From positions 22,628 to 86,627 of the forward strand of contig WTPW01000999.1 of assembly GCA_009809945.1 (NCBI GenBank): DNA of 64,000 bases, written 5' to 3'. The stretch is from Gigaspora margarita. Lineage: Eukaryota > Glomeromycota > Glomeromycetes > Diversisporales > Gigasporaceae. A program made the translations under genes and the position numbers. Below the pieces are notes generated by a model that saw only the letters and a list, made by a program, of their open reading frames with translations, was not told where the DNA came from and ran no database searches. How positions within the stretch are numbered: the stretch's first letter is position 1; each line of letters starts with the position of its first letter. Shown one piece after another: positions 24,055 to 37,227 of the stretch.

Positions 24055-24734
24055 TTATTCATTATCAGTGAAGAGAAAAAACCAATTGTCGAAAATGCAT
24101 ATTATTTTTCTAGTCATGTGTAACCAGAAAATAAAATAACAGACATCACTTGAGACTTGTTTTTTTTTGCTAATTACTATGCCGATGATAAAGTCTTTAA
24201 ACCACCGCCATGATACCATAATAAAACCCACAACAAGTAAGTAACCCATAGATCTCTGGTCATATGAGGGTCCTTTCATCAAATAATACTTATCCAATAA
24301 TATTATTAGGTTGAAATTATGCATAAGGTTAAACACAAAAAAATTCATTGATTGAGAATTTATGCATGAATTTTATGCACAAAAGAAAATTTTCATTTTG
24401 CAATACACAAATATACACCATTTACGGAACTGTAATAACTTTCTCCGGTGTGCGTTTTATTAGTATGTTTTGATATTCGTGACCTAATAAGAACTAGCTG
24501 CAACCTCAATATTAAGATATTATTTATCATTTAACCTATTTTGATAATGATAAATTTATTAACTACATACAGATCTTTCTTACATAATTCCGCAAAGATT
24601 AGAAAAATAAGGTAGTACATATTATAATTTTCGCATCTCTCCATCGGAATATGTAATGGCGTACATGCAAGTAACAGATCATTGTACAAATTAAGTGAAT
24701 AAGGTGGCACATTTAAACCTTTGTGTATACTCAT
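24055..24734 (-). other. Exon-like conserved islands, copy B
   Basis: Counterparts of the islands at 10560-11210. Minus-strand frames read MSIHKGLNVPPYSLNLYNDL (24734 downward), LCKKDLYVVNKFIIIKI (near 24590-24540), KHTNKTHTGESYYSSVNGV (near 24480-24420) and MKGPSYDQRSMGYLLVVGFI, which runs into a hydrophobic segment (near 24288-24200). The last stays open for 97 codons (24055-24348). Better preserved than A. Function unknown; a small membrane protein or remains of one is possible. Confidence 0.35.
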
Positions 24735-25898
24735 GAAACATAGTGTTCATTAAAGTTAACTATCTATTTTTCTTTATTTAGGCAATTTTTCTCGTTCAAT
24801 ATTTATTAGGTAATTTGTGGAATATATACGCTCCGCTTATTTAGAAAGAAGATTAGAATTATAAGATTAGAGAATTTTTCTATCATTAAATGAATAGAAA
24901 AATGTTATATATAGAATTTTTACGATTTTTTACGCCATAAAAAAGAACAAATTCTTTGTTTAACGATTTAGCCCCGGAACATTTATTACTAAATGTAGTA
25001 ATGTTAAAAAAGTATAATAATAGTCATTCTTCATATGATCATTCACCAAACTATAGCACATATTGATGCATGTTTTTGAAAAAGCAGAGGTTTAAATTTT
25101 TATATCTAATTTTCTGCTTTAAAAAATATTCTTTGTCAAAATGCACATGTAAGGTTTTATTTGAGTCAAATTTGTAATCTACTACATAGCAGGCTAGATT
25201 TAAATTAATTTATTAGAGTTAATTCATTATTTAAAATTCATAAGTACGTTATTTCTTCTATTTTTAAAAAGTAAATTTTTTTGTAATCCTTGGAATTTAT
25301 AGTTATGCGATAACATTTTTTAGATTTTTAAAATAGTGATATCAGGTTCCAAGGATTGTTTATATTTTGGTTTTGTAAGAGATCTTTTGGAACCCAAATT
25401 TTTAATCATGCTATAATATAAATTATCTATATTACGCCTCAACGAATTTATTTTCAAATTAAATTTTAAGATCAGTATGTATTTTATTTTTTCTTCTCAT
25501 GTGAACTTTGTGAAACGAAGCGTGTTAAAAAAAAAAACAACTCCCAACACATGTGAAATCAAGTAAACCATAGAGGTAATTGGCTTTTGAATCTTAATAT
25601 TAGGCTATATTAGTAAGATAACGATTAAAAATGGATACTGCAGGACAAAATATACAAAACAAATTTAAAAACAGAATGTACACAAAAAATTATGAAATAT
25701 CATGAATTTATAATTTCCTTGGTTAGAAATCTTATGTTTATTAATCTAATGAATGAACAATAGTATAATTTATAGATATATAATTATAATTAAATTGTAA
25801 TATATATATATATTTATATATTATTTGTTCTTAGTTATATTGCAAATTTATTCTAGAATATTATACGTATTAATAATAAAATTAAAACTATATATATA

Positions 25899-27191
25899 GA
25901 GTAAATCTAGGTCTCGCACCCCGTTGGTACTCTAATATCTTGCAGGTCATGTGCAGCGATTTTATTGGATGATATACATTAAATAATTTAAAAAATAAAA
26001 TCCAAGTTTTTTATTTTTAAAAAAAAAAAAATAAAATAGGGTAAATCTAGGTCTCGCACCCTGTTGGTACTCTAATATCTTGCGGGTCACATGCAGTAAT
26101 TTTATTGGACGATATACATTAAATAATTTAAAAAATAAAATCCAAGTTTTTTATTTTAAAAATAAAAAACAATAAAAAAAAAATAAAATAAAATAAAATA
26201 AAAAAATAAAAAAAAATAAAATAAAAAAAAACTAACAAATTGCAACCCCTACTTATCGGGTTAATTTTACCAGATGTACACCTGAACCCTAACCCTAATT
26301 TAACTAGGAAATTCCGAATTCATTTGAATTCCGTTATCCTAACCCTAATTTAACTAGGAAATTCCTAAATTCTGTCCCCCTTACAACATATACATCGAAT
26401 CGGCAACAAGTATCGGCATCATTGATTCGAATTCATGATGCGTAGTATTGGCTGGTGGTTTCTACACTACATAGGCCGGCCTTGATGAAAGTAAAAATAA
26501 TTTTATACAAATTTTCATGGGAGGGAGAGTTCGAGTACGAATCTTGCTTCTACGGATTCTTTTCAGTCTGTTGACTTACGTCAACTAGAATTTAAAAAAA
26601 AAAAAAACGACAAGACAGACAACATCAACCACATAGTCAACAAGACCTGACCACTAGCGCCAACAATGACCTAATCGATCTAATCGCCTGTACCAATAAC
26701 GACGCTCCAACAGCAACCGCATCAACCACAACTTAATCGCCTACCTAATCAGTGCCAACGACGACCTACTCGACGGCTCAAAATGACGACTAATCAACAA
26801 TATTAGTTTAATTAACGGCAGAACAAAAACAAAATACAGTAGCACTAGCTATAACCTAATCGCTTACCAACAACGACCTGATCTCTAGTACTAACACAAC
26901 TTCTATTCAATTGTACCAACGATGACTAAACAACAAACGAACAGGACTTAATAAAAGAACGAAATACAGCAGCACAACTACGACTTAATTACTTACCAAC
27001 AAAAACTTGAACACCAGCATCAATCCATAACGGCGTAGCGGTAATTATCGGCACCTACGAACGACGCGACTACTATAGTTAAAAATAAAAGAAAAAATTT
27101 TTATTAAAAATAAATATGATCTACGTGTGCGTGTTCTAATTAGTTGGCGATATATAATCGCACCACAGGGATGCGAGATTAACATTTATCC
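25899..27191. mobile_element. Mutator-like non-autonomous element, private to copy B
   Basis: The left end GAGTAAATCTAGGTCTCGCA is duplicated as a 140-bp tandem pair (25899-26038, 26039-26170). The right end, complemented, reads GGATAAATGTTAATCTCGCA. Flanks are ATATATA-type on both sides (8 of 9 match), at a place where copy A runs through. The inside carries a second direct repeat (CCTAACCCTAATTTAACTAG twice, about 26285-26370) and a strand-skewed minisatellite built on ACCTAATCGCCTACC and CAACGACC words (about 26600-27070). Related to the element at 60100-60616. Confidence 0.65.
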
Positions 27192-27285
27192 ATATATATA
27201 TTATAATAAACATAATCTTATTAATAAGATATTTAATATATTTATATAGACAATTTCTAACTATCAACTATACACCAGTGTACGT

Positions 27286-28610
27286 TGTGACGGGCTCCAT
27301 CACGGGACTTTTTCATTTTTTTGTTTACATTAGGGGACTTTTACTTTTGTTTATGTCATTTCGATAGTACTATTTCTCGAAAGTAGTGGAATCGACATAG
27401 CCCCAAATAGAACAAGCAATATACCGTAGCGACTCCTGGTAGAAACACATGGCAACTACGTCTGCCAGGGCCACAAACCAGTTTTACGAATTGACATTTC
27501 ACTGCCCTTGTTTGTTTATTGCCTTTTTCGATAGCTATAGATTCGACACATGAATTTACACATGCTAGAGGGCATGGTAATTTGCCCGCTACAGCCCCAA
27601 TCTAGCTTTTGCGCCTGGAATTCAGTTGTAATTGTTTGTTTATTCACCCTTTTTCTAAACAATGTACTTAGTTAGTTTTAACATTGTTAAGTTAGTGGTA
27701 TTGGCACATGTAAGTTTGGCTCCAGCACAAACGAAAAGCCTGAAAAGCCTTTTGTCACCCCAAGTACGCCTCGAGGCGTAGGAATTCGCCTCTAACCTTT
27801 GTTTGAAGAAACTGTAGTTACGATAAGTTAGAGACAAATTCAATAGAATTAGTTAGAGTAGTCTAAAACTCATGTATTTATTAAAAGGGTAAAAAGTATA
27901 TAAACCCTACCTTTTCGCTTCAATAAAGTTTAACTCCAGAACGAGTTCACATTTGAATAACTCAGACGGACTTGAGTTCTAACCTTCGAAATAAGAGTAG
28001 AAGTGTTAAGAAGTTTCTCTTGTTATTAAACCCATTTTGTCATAATAAAAATCACTTATTGAACCTATCTTTTCCGTAAAATATTTGTTATTCTAAGTTA
28101 AAGTCATATCGTTAGTTATAACTTTGTTACCCGCATTTGAACTCTATTTAAATTGTAACCCCGTTAAGAAAGAAAGGTTGAATTAATCACCTTTATATAT
28201 ATCATCAAACGATTAAACCCCTATTGATTACCTGATAAATCAAACAATCAATCTCCGACATTGTTTGATTAATCACCTGCATCAATATCGGCCTGCCGAT
28301 TGTTAATCATATTAACAATTATATTTAACCGGTACCCTGCCCTAAATAAGAAGAAGTATATAAGTAGTGTGAATTTAGAACCACTAGCCAAAGACATATA
28401 AAGGAAATATAAATGATACTTATCTTCATTTATCCAAGCCGCAGCAAGACCCACAAGACCTTCGAGACCCGGACCAAATCAACCACGCTTCTTTCTGCCT
28501 GCCAATTCGAGGATCAAGTGCCTTGCTGGATTGTTAGCTATTGGTTTAGATAGATAGTAGTGTTGATAGTGTATTTTATTTGATTAGCCGATTGCCAACA
28601 CCCCTTCACA
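27286..28610. mobile_element. Solo LTR (Ty3/Gypsy-like guess), fossil
   Basis: TGTGACGGG..CCTTCACA ends with the TG..CA rule and a longer terminal inversion; 4-bp duplication ACGT at 27282-27285 and 28611-28614. About 1325 bp. An internal GTATATAAACC box near 27896 and AATAAAG near 27922 fit an LTR promoter and polyadenylation region. No internal domain or second LTR is seen, so only a single LTR remains. Private to copy B, so younger than the segmental duplication or lost from A. The superfamily is a guess from size and duplication length. Confidence 0.6.
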
Positions 28611-30295
28611 ACGTATTAATTAATTGATTTATCAATTTTGTGTAATATATAAATTATAAATATTAAACCTGATTTAAGGTTTTAGTAAAGCTTAGCTTTA
28701 GGGTTGGAAAGTGTTATAGTTATACTAAAATTTGTAAGGAATATTTTTGAAGTAGGTTTTACAGTTAGAATTTTAAAGATATCAATATATCCATGTTTTT
28801 ATACTAGTGTTCAAATAGAAATTCTCATTTATTTAATTGATATTTTAAATTTTATAAACCGTTAGCAACAATTTTCTATTTAATAAATATTTAAAAATAG
28901 AAAACTATAAGATCTTTGGATATGTATATTAGCTAACAATAACTTTAATTCATGTAATACTTTTTAATAAACAATAATTAAAGTGAATATATAATTAAAT
29001 ATATTCTTATTACTACAATTGCATAATTTACTCAATTTTACCATCTTCATTTTAAAAAATACTAATAAATAAAATAAATTATATGCAAAATTATTGATCA
29101 ATTAGACAATTGTTAAATAGCTTTTTATTTAAAATTTTAAAATATAAAAACTTTAATTATTAGAACGTATTTATCCTATATATTGCACAATATACACGTG
29201 AAATAATCACACACCTTACCATTAATGCAGTAACGGAGTAATGGAATGTAAAGATCATTTAATCTAAAAAAAATCTTTTCCGTATATACTTTTCTAGCTT
29301 TGGTAATCAGAGATTTTATTAACGCCGCCCTTATATTCAAATCGTAGAACGTGAATTTGCTAAATTAGCTTTTGTTATTTGATACCTAATATTTACAACC
29401 TATTTTGAGTGAAAAAATAGCTAAACAAGTCAATCAATGTTTTACGAATTTGAAAGCGTTTTACATAATGATCTCAAAGTTAAGAACAAGCACAAGAACA
29501 AGAACAAGAACAATTGCTCTGCTATAAATAAAAAGAGTAACATAAGATAATATTAATAAAAAAAATAGTGAATATATTAGCAAATATTAAGAAAAATTAC
29601 ATTCTACTAAAGATTTAGATGATTGATTTCTAGATTTTTCCATTTTTTGTAAAGTTTTGATCAGAATTTTGCCACCCAGATTATTGGATAATCAATTTTC
29701 TCAACGATTCTTGTAGTTCGTAGTTTTATGTCGATCTACCAACCAATAAAATCATGATTTATACTTTAATGCTTTTGATTGGTTGCACAAACCGTGATCA
29801 AAATTTAAGACTATATTGATAAGCAAGTTATGAATCTAGAATGTTATCCAGTTTCACAACTTTTTTTACTTATTTTTTTTGCGTTTGTTCCATTATGCAT
29901 TTAACTAACAATACTAATTACACATGTCATACTTTCATCACTGATTGGATTACTAATAAACAAAATTACTTAATACTCATGGGTAGCAGATGATTCGAGG
30001 CAAAAGTTGCCTCGATACTTACTTATCAAGCAGCTATTATAACAGTAAATCATGATAGAAGTCATGACTGTAGATTCATTACAATAGCAAGAAAGTCTTG
30101 TAACAAAATTTTTAACAATAGAAATCATGACTGTTAATAGCATTACATACTGTGTCATCACAATAGCTTGTATGGTGAATCATGGCAGAAATCACGATGC
30201 AATTTCAATACAAACTGACACAACACATTATCATACTTCTACAATGAGTTCAAAAAAATTCTGTTATAGATTTTACTAATGCGGTTCATCGAGGC

Positions 30296-30335
<40 letters not shown>

Positions 30336-31386
30336 TTTTGAACAAAATATTTGTTGACTGAATGATAAGCTCATTGAACGGTCTATTTTAAAAAAAAGGC
30401 TAAGAAAATGCATCCAAAAAAATTTTTAAAATTTTATATTAAAAATAATTAAATTTCCAGCTTCAGCCACAACAATGTTTAATATGGATTTGACATGTTC
30501 TAATTTAGGAATCTAAAAGCCGAAGCTTATTAGTTGTGAATACTGTATAGGCAAAGGTTTATTTAATTGCATCCTATAGGAGCTACTTCGAACCAGTTTA
30601 TAAAATGCATTTGAGCTGTAACTAGTGAAATAAAATGATTTTTTTTTGTATTAATATGAAGTTTAATTTTACTACTATCATTACATAAGTTTAAATTATC
30701 TGTATAAAAATATATATATATCTGTGTAATGATGGGTTCTGAAATTGTTATTATTTATAATATGATAATAATAAATTAATATAAAAATTTAGCAAAAAAA
30801 ATTATTTATTGCATATATATTATGAATTAATGATAATTAATGCATTGTGAATGTTTGTTTACTGAACTTGAAAATTTAACAATATTTAAAACTTAATTTT
30901 TGTACGACAACCAATTACATTCACAGTAATATCACTTATTTTTTTTCTGCCAAGAGAAGATCTGTAAGTTACATTTTTTGAATATTTACTTTTAATAAAA
31001 ATATATTAAATCAGGTACCATAATGCTTATTATTTAATATCATTTGAACCGTCTTAGTAAGCCAATTTGTATAACCTTAAAATTTTAAGAAATGTTTAAA
31101 AAGCTGACTCAGAGGTATTCTTTTTCGTGCTACTAATACTTGAACACTAAAAATAATTACTTAATAATATAAATTTTTTTTATACTCTTAAACCATTCTA
31201 TGAAAAAAAAAGTATATTATCTTGAACATGTTAAAAATTTGTAGACTAAAACATAAGAAAAACTGTTTTCTAGCTTACTGTAGGCCATCAAAAAAACTGC
31301 TACCGTTGGTAGGTGACGATCTATATATACCTTCTAATAATCATTTGAAATCTCAAACATGATTTCATTTTTTTAATTTTATTTAC

Positions 31387-31935
31387 GAAATAACGCACAT
31401 GGGCGTTATTTCAAAAATTGCATTTCCTTAAAATAGTATAGCTGATTTCGAAATAAAGCCCATGTGTGTCTGAAATAATGCACACCACACATACTAAATA
31501 AGTATTTAGAGATAGGTATTTAGAGATAAATTTTATATTCATGATTTTTTATATTAATAAATCATCTTTACACTTCTCATGATATTATCGTATATGTTGA
31601 AAACCTGCATTCTAGCTTACAATAAACTTGTTTGTTGTAAAAAAAAAAACTTATAGATCTGTTAATTATCTGCAAAATAAAGCTTGTTGGCGAATAATAA
31701 TTTGTTAAATTTTTACAAAATGATGAATTCAAATAACAAGCAGAAGCAAGAAATTTTTTAGTCAAAAACCTGACTTAGATCGAAAAGATTGTATATAAAT
31801 ATATAACGCACATGTGCGTTATTTCAAAATTTCATTTTGCAAAAATTAGTCCTTTACCCCGAAATAACTCTCATGTGCGTGCTTAAAATAACGCTCATCT
31901 CTTTGAAATAATGCGTTATTTCGAGCAAATACAGT
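31387..31935. mobile_element. Palindromic insertion with GAAATAACGC words, private to copy B
   Basis: Left CGAAATAACGCACATGGGCG and right GCGTTATTTCGAG are inverted, and the words ACGCACATG / CATGTGCG / GCGTTATTTC recur in both orientations at 31387-31490 and 31805-31930. Copy A runs from TTTATTTA to TATCAAAGATGAGTTGATCC without it (16525-16560). Ends approximate; possibly two nested MITEs. Confidence 0.55.
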
Positions 31936-32119
31936 GATATCAAAAATGAATTGATCCAAATTTAGATAATACATTTCGAATTCAGTGATATAGACTGAAT
32001 TTTTATATATATAATTTATATCAAAATGCAAAACTTATTTTGCAGCTATTTTCATAATTTCTGGATCATCTGATAAAATTAACTGAATGATTTTTTTTTT
32101 GATTTCAGAATGAACGGTA

Positions 32120-32900
32120 TTTAAAAAATATATATACTCATTTTTATATTATGTAATATTTGTTCCACAAATAATTTTATCATTATAATTTCGACACGTT
32201 CAACATGTTTAGCGTGCTTAATTGCACATCTTATCAACCAATAAATCTTGTCAAGAAATATAAAAAAGGTACCAAATATAAATTAGACTTTTGTAATCAA
32301 CATATAGGTACTAATATTAAGAGTTAGATATAACCAAGAGTTTGTTAACTAGTTTAATATGTAACTCGAGATTACAAAAAAAATTTATTAATGTTTGTCG
32401 AAATGATGTTATAAAGTTTTTCAATCTTTAAAAGTGCTTGAAAACCAACTTAAAATTTAGCAATTTTCGAATTAATAAGCCTTTTGATTTTTTCTTTTTT
32501 CAATTATTTGCTAGTGATGATGCTTTGAAAGTATCTTTTTTCTGTAGATATGCGTCCGTGTGCTCCATGCAGGACGATATAATATTTATATTAGTCACCT
32601 CGTCTTAAATCACGTATAGATCAATTTATTGAATCTATTACTGTATTATATCGAAATCACAAGTTTAATTGAATCCGCTGAAAACTTTTCATCAGGTGTC
32701 CAAGAATTTACTGTAAAATTTCTTATTGTTGACCCGGTAAGCTTATGAAAACCAATTAATTTAGTCTAATTATGAAAAAATTTTATATCTGTATGGATTT
32801 TTTAACAATCAAATTGGGATTTTTCGAGTCACGCATTGGTGTTTTTAATGATTGTATAAACTAGCACAGATTATAATTCATCAGATGCTCAAGGAAACAA
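32120..32900. repeat. Repeat R2, copy B
   Basis: Matches R2-A in TTGTTCCACAAATAATTTTA, AGAGTTAGATATAACCAAGA and the downstream TTTTTCGAGTCACGCATTGG. Confidence 0.6.
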
Positions 32901-33869
32901 TATAAGAATTAACGAAACAAAAATTTGCAATAATTATAAATCACATGTAGTAAATTTACATTAATGTTTAACTTTTGTAAAGTCTGCTGCATAATTTGAA
33001 AAAAGACTATTGATTGCATACAGTACTGTATAACTTCTCAAAACCGGCATGCATAGCACAGGTTGAATGAAGCCATATCGGGAACTGTACACCCAGGTAA
33101 AAACCAGTGACATATCGGGTTTCGATATGTCTCTGGATTTTTATTTTCAAATCAGATACATATCGGGTATCTGATAGGGCTATGAAATTAATCTGAATAT
33201 AAACTATTAATCCTTAATTATATCNGGTTTTATTTGNAAGCAAATCAGATAATTCTATTTAGCTATCGGTAAGCCTATATGTTACCNGAAGTTATCTGAC
33301 AAATAAATAAACAATAACACAAACTAGTAAAATATATAGTAGCTATCGGGTACCTGAATTAATTGATTGGAATCCAATTTTATTTAGTTGCAATTTTTGG
33401 TTTGTCAAGCGAGTACCAATAAAGTTTCNCCTCNCATTACTATCTACATTAAGACATTACACCNGAAACATTAATCTCGAAATCTGCTTTTTTAATTCTT
33501 TGTCGGGCTAGCAGATATGCGATAATATAAGAAAGCTTGATTATTCAACGATGCTTAGTATTGTCCATGCATCGAACCAATTCAACTTCATGAATTCGGG
33601 TATAGTAATTATACATATCTATAGAAAGACAAATATAGAAATCGGGATAACTATAGATAATAATAAGAACAATCCATATATGGTAACTACGAAGGGTGAG
33701 TATGGAGAAACAAATTAGAAAAGGGAACGAAGGACAAAATTAGCAACAAGGTAGGATGATAGGGCGATCGGAAGTATCATCAATAATAATTATTATGTAA
33801 GAAAAAATGATGATTATAAAGACAGGGATAGAATAAGGAAATGCTATGATTTAAATATTACTATAGTAA

Positions 33870-34310
33870 NNNNNNNNNNNNNNNNNNNNNNNNNNNNNNN
33901 NNNNNNNNNNNNNNNNNNNNNNNNNNNNNNNNNNNNNNNNNNNNNNNNNNNNNNNNNNNNNNNNNNNNNNNNNNNNNNNNNNNNNNNNNNNNNNNNNNNN
34001 NNNNNNNNNNNNNNNNNNNNNNNNNNNNNNNNNNNNNNNNNNNNNNNNNNNNNNNNNNNNNNNNNNNNNNNNNNNNNNNNNNNNNNNNNNNNNNNNNNNN
34101 NNNNNNNNNNNNNNNNNNNNNNNNNNNNNNNNNNNNNNNNNNNNNNNNNNNNNNNNNNNNNNNNNNNNNNNNNNNNNNNNNNNNNNNNNNNNNNNNNNNN
34201 NNNNNNNNNNNNNNNNNNNNNNNNNNNNNNNNNNNNNNNNNNNNNNNNNNNNNNNNNNNNNNNNNNNNNNNNNNNNNNNNNNNNNNNNNNNNNNNNNNNN
34301 NNNNNNNNNN
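33870..34310. other. Assembly gap (Ns)
   Basis: 441 unresolved bases within the CACTA-like element, at the start of its minisatellite; single Ns also occur between 33224 and 36854. Any protein frame across it is meaningless. Confidence 0.99.
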
Positions 34311-34319
34311 ATAACATCT

Positions 34320-36460
34320 CTAACGCCACCTAGATTCATTTCACTCATGCTAATTTAGTAAATGAAAAAAATCTATATTCATCTTTTTCATAACAACTCT
34401 ATTTTAATATCGTCTCCTATTTCTGCATAATTTCGATAATAGACGAACACTCTATGTTCATCCGTTTCAACTCCAATTCTATTAGCTTCCCCATCTCCGC
34501 AGATGTTTGATGTTTACGTTCAATTCAGGCAAAAATTTCCAGATCATATGTTTCATCTCTGCGGTTTGTTGATAATAAATGAAATCTTATACTTATCTGA
34601 ATATCTTATATTCATCTTTTCATCTCCAATTCCATTTCAATTATAATACAGCAATATCCAACCCGAAATGTTCCATTAGTGTTACCTATCTGCAAATTTT
34701 TGATAATAAGAATGCCTTATTCTATCCTGGTAACAATATCTGATCCATCAGTNTTACCATCTCTGCAGATTTTGATAATGATCGAACGATATGACTTATG
34801 TTCATTCTTTTCAACTCCAATTCCTTTCTATTCGAACTTGGAATATTCTATCAGTACACTCATCTCTGCAGATTTTTGTTAATAAGAATGTCATATGTTC
34901 ATCTCTCTGATTTTATAAGAACACCTTGTGTTCATTCTGATAATAATATCAAACATTATGTGTCTAACAGTATCGTTTATTTCTACAGATTTTGATAATA
35001 ATTGAATGCTATGTCTTATGTTCATCCTTTTCAACACCAATTTCTGATATTCAACCCAGAATTTTCTCTGCTTCACTCCAATTCCATTCCGACACAATAT
35101 CCAACCTGGAATATTTCTTCAGTGTCCCATCTCTGTAGTTTTTGGAGTTTTTGTTAATAATCGAATGTCATGCCATATATTACTCTTTTTACACCAATTC
35201 TTTTCTGGTAACAAGTATCCAAAAGTATCCAAATAATGACTATTAGCGTTACCCATCTCTACAGATTTTGGTAATAAAAAATGGCTTATATTTATCCTTT
35301 TCAACTTCAATTTAGTGTATTTTGTAGATCACAATACAAATCTACTACATCCTTAGTAATTTTAGGATTTAATTAATATTTGCTTTTCCTTTTTTTTTAA
35401 TCAAGATGCCCTATAATAAAAGTGGTACGGGTTGTGGTACGGGTTGTTGTCGGAAATGCTCGAAATGGCACAGTAAAAATAGCACGGACATTACGGTAAA
35501 GGGTGGCACGTAATGTCATGTCATATGAAATGGCACGTTCAGATGACACGTATGTGTACATTACACCACATATTGGCTCATGATACGTGTTGGACATTTC
35601 ACGGAGTGTGAAAGATCAGTAAAGGATTTTTTTAAAAAAAGAGCGATATCTCATGATTTCACTAACGAAGCTTCCCTGTGTGTCTTAACAAAAAAATTCC
35701 TTACAAAATTTTGCTTCATATGCACAGTTAGCTTGTTCATCTTTTTGATTACTTATGTAAATTTATGTTTTAATAGTTAATCCACATCGTTATCATGGTA
35801 GCACATGAATTTACGTTCATTACCCGTGTCAAATCCCGTGCTAATTCGACTAGTAAACTGCTACAAAAGCCTGAGCCATTTACAATTCAATTAGCATGGG
35901 CATATGGTCTCACACAATCCACGGAATCCGTACCAATTCGGACCAAAAAAATCCAGATCTTGTCCCGTGCCACAAATGCCCGTACCTATCTGATGCAACT
36001 CGTGCCAATCCGGTCCAATTTTCTTATAGGGATATGCCTCAATATTTAAACGAGACCTTTATAAGGAGCTTATTCATTTCAGGTCTCAATCTGCTCTTCG
36101 ACCTGTACTAGTCAATGCATGAATTTATTTTGAAGATGCTTATTCAGAAATCAAGTGACAATAACCACAAGATCTTAAATGATGAATTCGATTGTCCAGG
36201 TAATTATTAGAACATCCTCAACGTCTTAATCATTTTAAACTCATTCCGATAGCAACATATAACATTAACTGCATCACCTATCTCTGTAGATTTTGATAAT
36301 AAATGAATACCATGCCTTATGTTTATTCTTTTCAACCTGGAATAACATCACCCATTTTTACGAATTTTTGATAACAATGCCCTTTCCTTTTCAACTAAAT
36401 TCCATGCCGATAACAATATCCAACATTATGTATTCTAATAGGATCTTCTATTTTTGCAAA
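34320..36460. repeat. Minisatellite, units about 80-120 bp, inside the CACTA-like element
   Basis: Recurring words: CATCTCTGCAGATTTT, TGATAATAATCGAATG, CTTATGTTCATCCTTTTCAA, CTCCAATTC, AACAATATCCAAC. About ten diverged units from 34320 to 35330, then more at 36260-36460 after the nested element at 35409-36031. The gap at its left may be collapsed array. Confidence 0.8.
35409..36031 (+). mobile_element. CCCTATAAG-family element 1, nested in the CACTA-like element
   Basis: Ends CCCTATAATAAAAGTGG / CAATTTTCTTATAGGG. Interior shared with 42173-43704 (inverted) and 52201-53379: CGTGTTGG, a poly-T/A step, GAAGCTTCCCTGTGTGTCTT, GACTAGTAAACTGCTACA, CCAATCCGG. Subterminal GGCAC/GTGCC and GGTACGGGTTG words repeat. 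Flanks ATG / ATA suggest a 3-bp duplication. Non-autonomous, 623 bp. Confidence 0.75.
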
Positions 36461-37227
36461 TTTAAAATAAAATTGTGTTATATATGTAAGACAATATAAA
36501 TACAATATATGTATTAAATAACGTATGTCAATAAATATTAATAAATAGCAAGTATATACTATAAAATATTATATTATATTATATTATAATATAAAGCCCG
36601 GATATGTATCTGGCTTTTTTGCAATATGTATCCGATTTTCTTGTGACATGTATCTGGTTTTCTTGTAATATAGAGAAAAATAATATATCTATCAAATTTA
36701 TTTAAGATACAAATCGGGTAACCGATATTAATATGATCTGTACCATTTATATTAACAAATGGTGCCCTATCTGCGCCAAAGATCTGTTTATAATCAGAGC
36801 CAAATCGGTGACTTTTAGGAATTATTTACCAGTAAGCAATCATAACACTATAGNATAAATATAGGTGACCTATCAGTATCCTGATAGTTAACTGGTATGG
36901 CTTCATTCGACCTGTGTAGATAGGTCTTGAGAGGTTTTCAGATTTGAAACATTATATCAATTATTAGATTTATATAACATAAACAGACCTTGTAGTTTGG
37001 AGATTTTAATTTTATTAGTTTGGTTAATTAAAAAAATAATAATAATAAAGCATCATATTCATAACATTTGTTTTTTAGAACAAACTATTTATGCTATGTA
37101 TTTTAAATAATTAAATTCTATTTGCAAAATCATTTAAACTATACAATAAAAAATAAAAGAGTAACGCTTTGTTGAGTAAAAATTTGTGCGTATTAACAAC
37201 TTCAAGTGAGATTTAAAAGCACATGTT

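Larger units (their letters stand above)
33057..36916. mobile_element. CACTA-like non-autonomous element (about 3.9 kb), private to copy B
   Basis: Terminal inverted repeats CACAGGTTGAATGAAGCCAT and, complemented, CACAGGTCGAATGAAGCCAT; 3-bp duplication TAG at 33054-33056 and 36917-36919. Copy A carries the unoccupied version (GGCATGCATGGTGGACTGG, about 18206-18224). Subterminal zones repeat short words in both orientations (ATATCGGG, GATACATATCGGG, CTGATA at the left; GGATATGTATCTGG, AATCGGGTAACCGAT at the right), typical of CACTA/EnSpm ends. No transposase is readable; the core is a minisatellite, one nested element and an N gap. Confidence 0.78.

Noticed and set aside
26285-26370. CCCTAACCCTAA words, telomere-like
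   Set aside because: Only two short copies as part of a direct repeat inside a Mutator-like element; not a telomere. The single CCCTAACCCTAAT near 45038 is likewise isolated.
33844-34348. Two long minus-strand open frames of 160-165 residues
   Set aside because: They run across the N gap; only a few real codons at each edge.
35795-36111. Overlapping plus-strand frames of 71-84 codons
   Set aside because: They lie within or across the right end of CCCTATAAG element 1; the same sequence recurs inverted at 42173-42440.
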